From Atriophallophorus winterbourni (Eukaryota > Platyhelminthes > Trematoda > Plagiorchiida > Microphallidae): a DNA stretch of 64,000 nucleotides. The position numbers and the translations under genes are program-made. Below, in pieces: positions 1 to 11,209 of the stretch (the first letter of the stretch is position 1; the number at the start of each line of letters is the position of its first letter). The notes under the pieces are model-generated. The model worked only from the letters and a program-made list of their open reading frames with translations, did not search any database and was not told the origin of the DNA. The stretch covers positions 1 to 64,000 of the forward strand of contig JACCGJ010015355.1 in NCBI GenBank assembly GCA_013407085.1. The letters are read 5' to 3'.

Positions 1-290
1 TATCAGGAAGGCTGGGGTCAGGATGATCGATGACGTTACACTGCGCTAAACGTTCGTGATAGTAGACTGCGACTCCACCACCAGATCTTCGATCGCGATC
101 GCGACGGAGTAGTGACATTTTCGGAATCAAAAGCTCAGCATAAGTCATGCAGTGCTGGAACCAAGTCTCTGTAACTGCAACCTAATCGGGTGAAAGTCTT
201 TCACAAAGATCACATAGTTCAGCTAATTTGTTAGTTAAACACTGAGCATTTGTATAGATGCACTTGATCGTATTTATCTTACACAATGTC
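1..290 (-). pseudogene. CR1 ORF2 endonuclease N-terminus (partial)
   Basis: The - strand encodes CIYTNAQCLTNKLAELCDLC, then after a stop VAVTETWFQH and further on RRDRDRRSGGGVAVYYHERL. These match the start of CR1 ORF2 endonucleases: the Asn near the N-terminus, the catalytic Glu in the TETW motif, and the GGGVA strand. An in-frame TAG just before VAVTETW shows pseudogenisation. The domain runs off the window. Confidence 0.75.
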
Positions 291-306
291 GGATCATGTA
301 CTGTAG

Positions 307-1671
307 CTATTGGTCCGACTCGCGATGAGCCGGACCCTTTTCGTTTTTTGGGGTAACTTTTTGACTGTCAGTAACAAGATTGCAATCAGGCTGTGGTTGC
401 GATGGTTCTCTGGGTTTCAGAGAGGGAACACGCTTGGGCACGCTTAGTCTCACGTCTGGTGGAAGTTTTGAGCGGTTTGATTTCCATTCGGTATTCATAG
501 CGATAGCCATTTCACTCGTTAGAAAAGTGATTTTCAGAGGACTGTGCCTATTGCCTTTGTAGTTAGAAGATCTAGGTATTCTAAAAGTATCTACGACAAT
601 GGAATCACGAGATCCAATAGCATCGACAATGTATAACCAGTGCTTCAGATCATGTTGCTTTGATTCCGATGCTGATACTACATCAGCATTTTCGGGGACA
701 CCGAGGAATATTAAACTACTTGAAGTAGAGTGATCTCGACAAGTGGATTGACCTTTCCTTTCTCACCAAGGTATGTCGGCTTGTACTCGGCAGGTCAAAC
801 CGGGACAAGCACTGAGTAGATAAGCATTGATGATGACTTCTTCCATTACAAATTTATTTCGCAATGTGACCCTGAATAGGCGCGGCCGGTCTACGTGAGG
901 GGAGTCTTTATGTCGGGTTAAGCGCGTCATCAATGTAGGCACCAAAGCTTTCAAGCCCATGTGTCTACAGAGCTTAGTACATTCCTTGAGCTCATGTGCT
1001 TTTCTTGCTGAAAAAAGTGAATCTGTCGATTCCGGGATATTTGTGCAGATTACACTGAGAGCGATATCTGTCTTATTAGAATGAGCGGTAACATTGCTTT
1101 TTTGGAAGGCTCGGATCTAGCAACTAGACGACGGGGAGTCCTGGACAAAGTGTTCACAATTTTACCAGATGAGGACCTAGGTAAACAGGGTTCAGTAGGT
1201 CCATCTTTATTACTTTCGGATGAGCTATCAACACATTCAGTTAAGGGAGCAGTTATTGGTGTAATTTCCTTTTCCTTTTTGTCTTGAGCAACATTTATTT
1301 CGGGTCGAATTGCGTTGGCAAGTGTATCTACCAAAAGCGGTTTAAATGTTTCCTCAAGTTTTCGATAGCAATTTTCCCAAAATCTCTATTCGAGATTCCA
1401 GCTTTGCCTCGTGGGGAGGATTTGTAGTCGTATCGATAGGCTGTTTACTTCGACATGCACAACATACGTAGCAAACACCGGGTAAATCAACGTTGTTAAT
1501 AAAACATATCACTTCTTTCGTTAGGGCTTTATCACATTTAGTATGTATTTTAATCAAACAGCCAAAACATTTAACAACGTTGGATTTGGCGCTTACCCCT
1601 TTGTTACAAATTTGACACACATCACGTGCTGCCTTCTTTATCTGGGTCATCGAGGTCATCCTTCGCGTCAT
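307..1671 (-). pseudogene. CR1 ORF1 with PHD-type zinc finger, frameshifted
   Basis: The first piece (1671-1354) has a Cys/His series, CQIC, then C-X2-C, H-X2-C and C-X2-C, spaced like the PHD-type finger found in CR1 ORF1 proteins. The next piece (1334-1050) is a charged linker. The third (960-763) includes RPRLFRVTLRNK, resembling the conserved core of CR1 ORF1. The last (510-307) is a basic Pro-rich tail. The pieces lie in different frames, so at least two or three frameshifts break the protein. ORF1 products bind nucleic acid during retrotransposition. Confidence 0.65.
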
Positions 1672-1739
1672 TGTTACAATCCAACGAGTGATGAGTCAGT
1701 GCACTTAGCGGTGCAGTTGTTTATCGATCGGTAGGTACT

Positions 1740-3900
1740 GGTGGAGTGAATGCGTTGGATCGGAGTGATGTGATCAGGGCGTTATCTATAATAATGATGC
1801 GTGTGGTTTTCTTTCGTGCGATCGAAGATAGGTGAAACTGCTGTCAGTGAAGTAGGTAATGCATATTACCGTAGTTAAATTTGAATTTCTTAGATGAAAT
1901 TTGACGACTGATTGTTCAGAACATGTTAGATTTAACAATGGTCGCTGCTACCAGTATAATATTTGCTAAACATGGCAGATATAAATATCTGACTAGAAAG
2001 TAAAAAAATGAGCGATAAACAATGAAGGTTAGCTCCATCACCGTTTAATCTGTTGTATAATTTTAAAATATAATTCAATTCAAAATAACGTGTAAATAAA
2101 CTTTCCCTGAGCGATCCTAAAATTCAACACTGGTCTAGAGAGCGAGATTATGTAAAGCATCGGCTTCCGATGATCTTGTATCTATTGCACTTACGTTTTA
2201 CTGATCATCAATCTACCGTAGCATACTAGATGAGGAATTTACTTGCCGTCGAACTGTTCGGTTTTGAATTCCACGAAACTTATATCTTTTTAGGAAATGT
2301 GCTCAACCATTGTCGCCTCTATACCTGTGAGTAAAATGGTTACCAACAATATTTGAAAAAATAGTCGAGTATAATATCTGATAATTTATAACGAAACCCG
2401 TCTTAAATGGTCACCCAATGCATTATACGTTTTATACAACACGTTCAATACATATGTTGTTATTGAATATCTCGTGAGGGAAAAACAGAAAATATAGCTA
2501 ATGTTAGAATCAATAATCCATCATATTTACAGCTGATTGTCCCTTCATATTCTGTAGTCATTAGATGCATCAAATACAGAGGCATAACTTTTGAATATCA
2601 AAAGGAATTCGACGAATTTGAAATTTCTATACTCTCAACTGGGTTCATGTATAGCATTTTCGCAGTTTTCTTTATAATGGTTGACTAACATCATTAATCG
2701 TTTTGATTTAATTAGTGTTTATAATTTTACACTGAAATTTAGGATTTCAAAATGTCCGCCACTCGTGATTGTATTGGACACCTAGTTCACAGTCAAAATT
2801 CATTTTGCTATCAATAATTCAACTGTGGTCTATGTTCCCTAGGCGGTTTTTATGAAAAATAATATAAATTATTACAGTATGTTCTTTGGGTGTGCATGTG
2901 GAAGGATAAAATCTGCGAATATAAAAAAAACGTTTTGCTGAGCGGTTTCTAGATATTTATGTAATAAACGTGAATCTGAGCACGGGAATATTCAACACGT
3001 GGTCAATTATTCACACCTTGACTTAAATTATTTATTGACGAAAAATTATTTACTGCATATATAAAATGCAGCACAAACAAACTATTATATTCCAATGATT
3101 TGCAAACCAGGTTGCAGAATGAAACGTCTCATAGTTGAGGTTTACTTTCGGACGAACGAATTTTAATAGTAATATTATTCTATGGTAGAACGAATAATTT
3201 GATGTGGATGAGTTTTGTTGGGCTCGTGATAAAGGAATTAATTTGGTTTGAGTGATTGCGTGGTTTACGAAAAATCCATTTTCCCATTCATATACGTGTA
3301 CCAGTAGAAATTCACTTTTGCGATATTATTTTCAGCTCGCAAGTTGCAAGTTAATTTTATCCCTGTTGAATTCGAGAAACGTCTAAAAAGTAGCTAATTC
3401 CACCACATAAAACCAGAATTCAAATTGTGCTAAATTTATAATCATCATGGATCTATATTTAATGATACACGCTTTTACTCGTTTTATCATTCGCTGTTAA
3501 AATCAGCAAATTATATGATGTTTGCAATCCGTGCACCGAACGTCGACTTATTATGGCGCTTACCAAAAATCAAAGATGAGAATTTTTCGCAAAACGATGC
3601 TCACGCAGAGTTCAAAAATCGATAACACGCAGCAATTTAACTTCAGCTTTGTCTGAATATTTCAATAGGCCGTTGTCATTTTCAATCACGCAATCGGTAT
3701 TTGTGTTCAAATGGGAAAATTCCACTTTATTTTGCGGAATGATCTATTGTAGTTAGTTAATAGAAAGGATTTAGCTGACTATTATGTTATTTCCCTCGAT
3801 CAAAATATTAAGTTAGCTTCAATTTTAACCAGATGAGACTTGGCGCGTTTTCGATAAAATCATAATGTTCATTGAACGAAAATAAATCCGAGTATGGTGT
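1740..3900. other. AT-rich non-coding DNA
   Basis: No ORF of length, no recognised protein motif and no copy of the repeat families described elsewhere was found. Ordinary AT-rich intergenic sequence as far as reading by eye allows. Confidence 0.5.
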
Positions 3901-3917
3901 TGCTCGCATAACCCGCA

Positions 3918-4335
3918 CTTACACCCCACTACCGGTTTCCGACTGTTTACCATCATCAGGTGGACACGATAAGATTAGATTCAGTGAGACTTGAAACAGT
4001 AGATAAGTGTTGAACAAAGTTATACTTGAATACCACTGTTGCATAGGGTTCGTACAACGAACCACGAAGTTCAAACACAGAATCACAAAGTGATTCTTGG
4101 TCAAGCACCCAAGGTGCTTACGGATGACGAAAGTGATATGTTGCTCACATCCCCCACAGTTACACAACACAACAGTTTTTGGCTGGCTGTCGTCATCACA
4201 TGGAGACAGTAAGATTAGTTTCAGTAAGCGCTTGATCATGAATCAATTTGTAATTCTGTATTTGAACACCGTGTTTTATGAACGAACACTATTTAACAGT
4301 GGCATACAATTATAACTTTGTTAACTACTTATCCA
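3918..4335 (-). repeat. Family A2 hammerhead repeat, direct dimer
   Basis: Two head-to-tail units of a dispersed repeat. The ribozyme landmark ACCGGT lies at 3931 and its decayed equivalent (aacagt) at about 4171, giving a period of about 241 bp. The spacer (cttgaaacagt, ccactgttgcataggg, gttcgtacaacgaacc, aatcacaaagtgatt) recurs at 34.3, 40.5 and 40.9 kb. The second unit's ribozyme is badly degraded. Confidence 0.7.
3922..3968 (-). ncRNA. Hammerhead ribozyme motif, type I, stem II weakened
   Basis: On the - strand CTGATGA is followed by a 4-bp stem II reduced mostly to G-U pairs around loop AAACA, then GAAA, then ACCGGT and A as cleavage-site base, then GTGG. The invariant core is present and stem III is the self-complementary ACCGGT, but stem II is poor, so activity is doubtful. 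Confidence 0.55.
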
Positions 4336-4344
4336 CCGTTTCAT

Positions 4345-5120
4345 GGACGAGATTGTGTATAACTGAAATTTAGCAATACAAGAGTTACTGGTGAAAACTA
4401 ATTGACTTTATTCTTGTGTGTGTCCATTATTTTTATTTGAGCAAGCTTTTAAATCAGAGTTAAACAAAGTTATCTTGCCGAATTAAATCAGAAAATTGAA
4501 AAATACTTAAATACACTCATTCTCCCTTTTAGCCATCATTGCTCCCACTCAACAGCATATTTAGTCACTTAATCAACCTCTTTCTTCACCCTCCAAATAA
4601 CTGTAAGAAAATAATTTTAACCAGACAAACATCTTAATAGAGGATTTTTATCGCATCGCAACACCACTGCTGATAATCGTAAGCTTACACCGAAACACTA
4701 ATTCCCTCGTTGTGGTTTAAATATTCTATCTAATATTTGATTAATCAGTTTGACAATCAGGTGGATTTATAAGTCACCTCACTTCTCTCCTGGGGTAAAC
4801 ACAAGCTGACGGCAAAGAACAAAAAATGGAATTCTTAACATGCGTACTAAATATCATAATTTATTGCATCAAAATCTAGACCAACCACTATAAAGGGAGA
4901 CGAATTTACGGAGCATTTGTCTCATATCAAACAGAGCAAGCAGAAATACAGAAGTGCTCTCTTGCTACTGGCTATGTTTTTATTACTCCAACAGCGTTAC
5001 AATTGTTGTCTTGACAATGTCTATAGAATGAATTACAGTCGTACTCCAGAAGCTCTAGTTATCAGGTAAATCTGGAATTTCATCGTAGGGTAGGTTACAC
5101 GTGCGGTAAAGCCATTTTAA
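4345..5120. other. AT-rich non-coding DNA
   Basis: No gene, RNA or known repeat recognised. Confidence 0.45.
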
Positions 5121-5125
5121 TACGG

Positions 5126-5126
<1 letters not shown>

Positions 5127-5175
<49 letters not shown>
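5127..5175. repeat. (TA)n microsatellite
   Basis: About 24 uninterrupted TA units. Confidence 0.98.
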
Positions 5176-5176
<1 letters not shown>

Positions 5177-5214
5177 AACTAAAAAAATCTGAGTATGTAA
5201 TATTCATATATGCA

Positions 5215-5285
5215 TGCATTTCTATCACAAACCCCACAACCGATTTCTCGCTGTGTACACTCGTCCGGTAGGGATAGAACGCAAG
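5215..5285 (-). repeat. Family A1 hammerhead repeat, decayed, inverted partner of 5385-5545
   Basis: The flank tgcatgcatttc and the ribozyme region can be aligned to family A1 on the - strand. The core reads CGGACGA instead of CTGATGA, so the essential U4 is lost. It faces a + strand unit about 100 bp to the right. Confidence 0.6.
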
Positions 5286-5384
5286 CTTAACGTTGAAATC
5301 ACTTTTATGCTTTTATCAATTACTCTATCACGACGATATTATATATCGATCCAAATTTATTAATACAATCAAGGTTGCCAACTT

Positions 5385-5545
5385 TATCTAGCAGAGGCTT
5401 ACGAGTGCAACTTGGTTACCGTTCTTACACTGCTTCGAAGCCTGTGGTTTCTGATCGTAATGTCTGTATCTGATAAGTGCAAACAGCAAGAAACCGGTCG
5501 TGGGTTGTGTTTGATGGAAATGCATGCAAATGAGCATCTTTATAC
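5385..5545 (+). repeat. Family A1 hammerhead repeat, core mutated
   Basis: The + strand has the stem II loop region GTGC-AAACA-GCA, then GAAA, ACCGGT, C and GTGGG, followed by the A1 flank gatggaaatgcatgcaaatgagc. The core is CTGATAA, so the catalytic G8 is changed to A. It is probably inactive but clearly related to the intact copy at 29.8 kb. Confidence 0.7.
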
Positions 5546-5564
5546 AAACAAAGTTTACTATAAT

Positions 5565-6365
5565 TTTTAGTGAAGGATTGTTGCGCATCACTTTATGCAA
5601 GCAATATCATCCATTTTCAACCATTTAAAACTGTTTATTTGAAAATTGAGCTGTCAAGCAATGGTGGTTCCTTGTCATTAGTCTTTTATAATCTAAAATC
5701 CTAATTCTACTACAGCGCGAGTTACACAATTGTCTTCATGCAATTTCATGTACATTTCCATTAGACCAATTACTTTGAAAGCGAACAAATTTCATTCTTT
5801 CAACCTGAACGTCTCAAAATCAAGAGCGTTTACATTTGCAGTCAAATAGTTTTGGAGTGCTCTTTTGCATCTAATAGCCTTTCCATTTTTAATGTTCTCG
5901 TTCACCTTTTGTGAGAATGATCTACGCTGTGCTTGTACACGAACGTGTTTTCAACAAATGTTATCAAAAAAGTGAGCAACTTTTTGCTGATCGGAAGCAG
6001 ATATTACGCTTCACAAAAAGACACTAAATTGAGTTGCAGAGAACCATTTCACCTGTTGTTAAACGGTACCTGTTGGCATTCATTGTCGTTTTATGCAATA
6101 TCCCTAACAGTACAATATTAGTTTTTCATAACATACAAACTAGGCACTAATCTGATAAGGCAATCGATTGTTAAATAAATAAATTACAGTCAGGTTTTGC
6201 GACATTTTCTGAATCAGATTTCGATTCGATACATCGATACATCAAAAAACCTTATGTTAGCACTAGCATTTTGAAAATAGTTAATCGAGTAGATGGTATC
6301 GTTCAACATTTGTTATCTTGAACTAAATGTATAGATCTCTTTAAATAAGCACAATTTTGGCCAGG
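5565..6365. other. AT-rich non-coding DNA
   Basis: Nothing recognisable. A 62-codon frame at 5933-6121 has no family features. Confidence 0.4.
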
Positions 6366-6371
6366 AATTGC

Positions 6372-7910
6372 GATTGTCACTATACAATAGGAACAACACA
6401 ATCATTATTTGATTCAAAACATTAAAAATTTAAATTATTGTTAATTAAAAAGTAGTTTTCACTTAGATCTGCTGTGAACTTTTAATTGCCAATTAGTAAA
6501 GCGATTGATCACATTTTTACTATAATCAAATATTGGAAAATCATTCACACAAACTTAATCGATTTTTTGGCAAATATATTCAACAATTCAACTTAACTGT
6601 GAAAAATGATTTCCAATATCAATGATCGAAAATGATGGTTGTAAAATTAGGATAAAATCTGACTCAAGTTCGAATTTTCTGATTCGCTGACCGCAATGCT
6701 TTCAAAATATTATGACAGCAGATATGTTTGAGCAATAGCAATGCAATTAAGAGCGACGAAATAGTTTTTGTGAAATTTTGTCGTCTATCAAATTTTCAAA
6801 GTACCCATCAGTTTACCCATCAGTGGTAAACGTATGATTCAGCATATATCAACCCTGTTTACCTTATTGCCAACAAGTTCAGCGAATTTGATCACTCAAC
6901 ATGTAGGGCTCTCCATTTGACATTATACAGTATATCAGCATCTATGTCGCGTAAGTCAATGATGCTTCATGTATCTATTTGTGCTACGTCTCGGCTGAAT
7001 TACTAGTTTGATTTCTCCCATATCAGAGGTGATGCGCCCTCGGTTATCTTCGGTTATGGTAGTTAGTTCCTCAGCTATCTGCTGACTTATAAAAATGCAT
7101 GTTCCTTTTGCGAGGCTTGCTATAAGAATCCTATTTCTCAGACGATCCGACTAAATGGAAACTTTCAAAGATTTCAAGCAATACAATAGGAATCTAATCA
7201 CGTTAATGTGTTTTATGACTTGTTCCAAGCCCAACCATGGCCAAGTATAGACTAAAATAACCAGACATTCACGGTTCCTTGGGATGTAAAGTTTTTAAAT
7301 TAGCTATTTCGATCCGTTCGTATTTTCATTGCTAAGCACTGCTCGTTTTTAAGTAAAAATCCATTTTTTTGCTTGTTGGATTAATTAGAATTCGGGGTCG
7401 AATATTTTCCATCGCGATAAGGAGCTCAGCGGAATTAGCTTCCAATATTTGTGTTGTGTAACGCCCTTAACTTTGAGTGACGTAATTTTGTGCAAGTTGA
7501 TGAGTCTGGATAAAACAATTTCACCAAAACTGCGTTATTAATATTATGTATAAATTTGGAAGCAGCTGGTGATAACAAACAGAACAAGTTAATAAGCCAA
7601 TTCATGTGTTGGGGATCCATTTCCGTCTACAACGGGTCTTAAGGAGACGCCTACCTTATGTATCTTCGGAAGTCCATAGAATCTGGAGGTCTAAGCAGAT
7701 TTTGGGTAAGGCATGAACCATGATCTTTTACCAAGTTTTTGCGTAATTCCTCGCAGGTATCTTAAAACAAACCTCTTACAGACATTCATAATGGTCGTAG
7801 ATCTACGGTTGTCAATAACCTTATACTGGCCTTCAGCAAGATTTGATTCTGCCTTATATGTATAATCACATTTAGAAGAATAACGGTTGCCTTGCATTTA
7901 TCTGCCTAAA
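6372..7910 (-). mobile_element. Penelope-like element (PLE) relic, copy 1
   Basis: The 7910-7440 part encodes a Penelope-type reverse transcriptase segment. The remainder down to about 6372 is a decayed 3' portion. Blocks 7575-7330 and 6720-6372 recur at 8590-7978, and both copies stop being similar at the same place (actatacaRtaggaac), which marks a likely element end. The intervening 6733-7330 is present only here. No GIY-YIG domain could be read in this copy. Confidence 0.6.
7440..7910 (-). pseudogene. Penelope-like reverse transcriptase fragment
   Basis: After one in-frame TAG, the - strand reads SRFYGLPKIHKVG, then LRPVVDGNGSPTHELAY. The YGLPKIHK...LRPVV...GSP series is the hallmark of Penelope-type RTs and differs from LINE RTs. 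Upstream in the same frame (7897-7691) lies a basic peptide; downstream, after a frameshift, the WLINLFCLL continuation appears. Stops and frameshifts make it non-functional. Confidence 0.75.
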
Positions 7911-7977
7911 TGATCATAATTCCCTCTCCTTTTCGTAATTTAAGGAGGGCTGCGATGAGTGAAAAAGTGACTGTGTG

Positions 7978-8590
7978 GTTGCAACTATACAGTAGGAACA
8001 ACACATTCATTATCTGATTAAAATCATTAAACAAAATTAAATTATTGTAACATGAAAAGTAGTTTTCACAAAAATATGCTGTAAACGTTTAATTGCCAAT
8101 TAGTAAAGCGAATCATTTCGCTGCAAAGATTGATCTCATTTTGACTATAATCTAATATTGGAACATCATTTTTACAAACTTAATCGATTTTATATTCAAA
8201 AATTCAACTTAACTGTGGTAATTAATATTCAATATCAGTGATCGAATATTCTGGTTGTAAAAATAGAACGAAATCTGACCAAAGTTCGAATTTGCTAACC
8301 GAAATGCGTTAAAAATATTATGACAGCAGATATGTTTAACCACGGCTCGTTTTATAAGTAAAACAACATTTCCTGCTGGTAGGATTAATTAGAATTCAGG
8401 GTCGAATATTTACCATCGCGATGAGGAGCTCAGCGGAATTAGCTTCCAATAATTGTGTTGTATACAGTCCATAACTTTAATTCGTGCAATATTATGAGTC
8501 TGAATAAACATACTCGGCCACACCGGGTTATTAATCTTATGTGTAAATTAAGGAGCAGCGGGTGATCACAAACAGAACAAGTTTGTGCAG
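7978..8590 (-). mobile_element. Penelope-like element relic, copy 2 (internally deleted)
   Basis: This is a direct repeat of the copy 1 blocks 7575-7330 and 6720-6372, joined at about 8335 where copy 1 carries about 600 bp more. It shares the copy 1 terminus. Directly 5' of it on the - strand (8600-8660) sits a hammerhead-like relic, an arrangement compatible with the pseudo-LTR ribozymes known from PLEs. Confidence 0.55.
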
Positions 8591-8599
8591 CATGGTGCT

Positions 8600-8660
8600 G
8601 CTGCTCTGAAAACAAGAACTGGTTTCTGGTTGTTTGTGGTCATCAGATATAGACGATAGA
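8600..8660 (-). repeat. Hammerhead repeat relic next to PLE copy 2
   Basis: The - strand has CTGATGA, a rearranged stem II with AAACA in the loop, then GAAACCAGTT. CTGATGA and GAAA survive but stem II no longer pairs well. Confidence 0.4.
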
Positions 8661-8664
8661 ATTC

Positions 8665-11150
8665 GTTTCATTGAAAGACAAATTTGGGCATAATACAACC
8701 AGGGTCATCCACAAATGCATCAAACGAAGATTTTGATCAATAAGTATCAACGGTTGAAACCACAGAGACCTAAAAATATACTTCTCAAAACATTGTTGTA
8801 CTAAAAATAACTAACAAAATGGCGGAGAAAATTCAAAACATGTTTAACCTTCGAGGATATTACAATTACGGCGGAGAAGGTTATTAAGATCGTAGCAAAA
8901 TGACCATAATTTAAACAAAATCGGAAAGCTCATCAGTTGAGTTAATCTATGTATCGAATGAACAAGGAAATTTACACCCAATGATGAAGAGGTAACGAAA
9001 AGTCTGACCACAAAAACGGATGAATAAACGCTAGCATGACATTTTAACGTTCGCAATTCGAGAGTTTTTAAAAGATTACTTTTCTGGCCATACCAAGTGA
9101 ATTAATTTTCAAGGTATTCCTCTTTTCGAGAATTAGCAACGAATACTAGCATTGTCTAAACCCTCATTAATTTTTAAATATCGAATAAAATGGGTGTAAT
9201 CTCGTCAAAATTCTTGAGCAGGCCATGTTGATGTCTCCGAGTATGCCATATTAAAATACTAGACGCCATTAGCCCGGCTTTTTAAATACGCTATTTCATC
9301 CAACCCAATATCGTGACATCTTACAACTAGCTTTGACTCCGTACATCGTAGCACATTATTATGAATACACACCATCGATTGGTAAATCAGCCAGTGATCT
9401 TGAATTTCCTGTGACTTGACTATCAAATTGTCTCTACTATCAACTGCTTAGCAGAAATTCGAAGCGCAAGCGGGTAGCTGCTCAGAAATATTTCGTTTTC
9501 ATGTTTTTATAGTTAGTCTGACGATGGTTTGTGACAAAAGCTACCGGAATCTGCTCTGAATGATTGCACAGAAATTTCTTAGCAATAATATGGCAGAATG
9601 TACGGTTACAAAGTCATCCCGTTAAATTACGGTTTCATCGATAATTAGCATTATGTGATCGTACGTGTGATGTGGATGCATGCAATTACTGAGCTATTAT
9701 TATTATATTATTATTATTATACTTATTCATTTGCTACTTAAATACTTGCAACATTTGACAATGTTATCTGCTTTCGTGTAAAGAGAATGATTGGTATAAA
9801 ACATGAGAGCATCCCTGAGCACCGTAGTCATCATAATGTGCCCATGATAGTGAAAATCAGTGAAGCAATCATTCCACCATATTATAGTGCAACCGTATCT
9901 CAATCATATTTTGTTTACGGAAATTTTTCAATTTAAAATTCGATTTGTGATCATTTATTCTGAACTGAAAAGATTGCAAGATTGCAAATATATTCTATTT
10001 TAGATTAAGAACGTGAAATACGAATAGCTATTCGAAACACCCGTATCAGCATTTGTGAAATCATGATAACTAGCATTAACGTTTAAATCATTAACGCGTC
10101 AAGATTAAAACAATTTACTGACTGATCCAAACCTTATTTTTATCACAAATCCACAGATAACGGCGCTGTAATTGTGATGTAGTATCTACCTTGTCTGAGT
10201 TTTGGTCAATCTTCTATACAGGCCTAGACGTGCAACTGAAAACTACATGGTAGATTTTGTGAATTACTAAAAGTAAAACTAATTTACGACAGCTCCGGAA
10301 ATCATTTAATTAGAATCAGAGGATACCATGTGATGTAGCTGTTTGTACTTTGAAATAAAATTAAATATGTTGGCTATTGCCTTTGATACACAAAAATTGT
10401 AATTACTTAGCGCAAATCATGCTATCTTTTAGACAAACAACAAACTAATCACTATCAACAACCAAATATATTTTATTCCAACAAAAGGAGCTGACTACCA
10501 CATTTGTGACACCATGCAAAAACTCACAAAATGAGGCACTCTCAACTTAGTGTTCAAATTTTGAGATTTGGTAGTGATTTCTTCACTGCATTCTTATTGC
10601 TGGAAATTGTTTTAACAATATCATCTGTGCTAAAAAATAAGTGTACGTTACCAAACATTCATTCAATTCGCTCAGATTTTTGATGAACATTGATTTGTGT
10701 TGTCACATTCTTACACCGACATTCTGCAACAAGTTCCTGTCTGTCATTCTTTCATCAGTAAGTTTTGGTTTATTGAACCTCCAACTCGTGAAAAGTAGTA
10801 AAATAAGATTTACTCAACAGATTTACTGAAATCAAGGGAAGTACGTTGAGACAAGTTCAAGGTTTGTGTGGTAATGGTTACGCTGGAAAAACGTTAAAAA
10901 GTTTCCAAAGAACGGCCGAATGACGCTCGAAACTTTTATTTCAAGTGGTTTGTACCATTGTGGCATACTCTGAGGTTTATTCAATCGCTGACTAAGAACA
11001 GGTTTCTTCAGCTTCGAATTTTCGACTTTACCAAGTTCGGCTACAGTTAGAGCGCTGCGTTTTCATCCGGCTAATCGCCAATCTACATCGGTCTTCTAGT
11101 GTTATACAAATTAATAATTGGTTTAATATACTGTGGTGCCCGTATCATCA
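8665..11150. other. AT-rich non-coding DNA with a short TTA run
   Basis: No gene recognised. A (TTA)n-like run lies at 9695-9720. Frames at 8844-9056 and 10641-10829 have no family features. Confidence 0.45.
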
Positions 11151-11205
11151 TCCCTTGCTCATCATAACCGGTTTCTGGCTGTTTGCCGTCATCATTATTG
11201 ATGTG
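11150..11205 (-). repeat. Family A2 hammerhead relic
   Basis: The - strand keeps stem II CGGC-AAACA-GCC(A), GAAA and ACCGGT, but the core starts ATGATGA, so the invariant C3 is lost. Confidence 0.55.
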
Positions 11206-11209
11206 TTTT

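Larger units (their letters stand above)
1..1690 (-). mobile_element. CR1-like LINE, 5' part (ORF1 and start of ORF2), cut by window edge
   Basis: Read on the - strand, a broken ORF1 (1671 down to 307) is followed by the beginning of an APE-type endonuclease (about 290 down to 1). This is the gene order of two-ORF CR1 elements such as those common in trematodes. The rest of ORF2 lies beyond base 1. Several frameshifts show the copy is dead. Its ORF1 is related in layout to the one at 59.9-59.3 kb, but the peptides are clearly different, so this is a separate CR1 lineage. Confidence 0.75.

Noticed and set aside
5055..5237. 60-codon - strand ORF with IYIYIY repeats
   Set aside because: It reads through the (TA)n microsatellite; no coding signal remains without it.
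9695..9720. Possible CRISPR-like or satellite array
   Set aside because: Only a short TTA run; there are no spacer-repeat structures anywhere in the window, and the DNA is eukaryotic.
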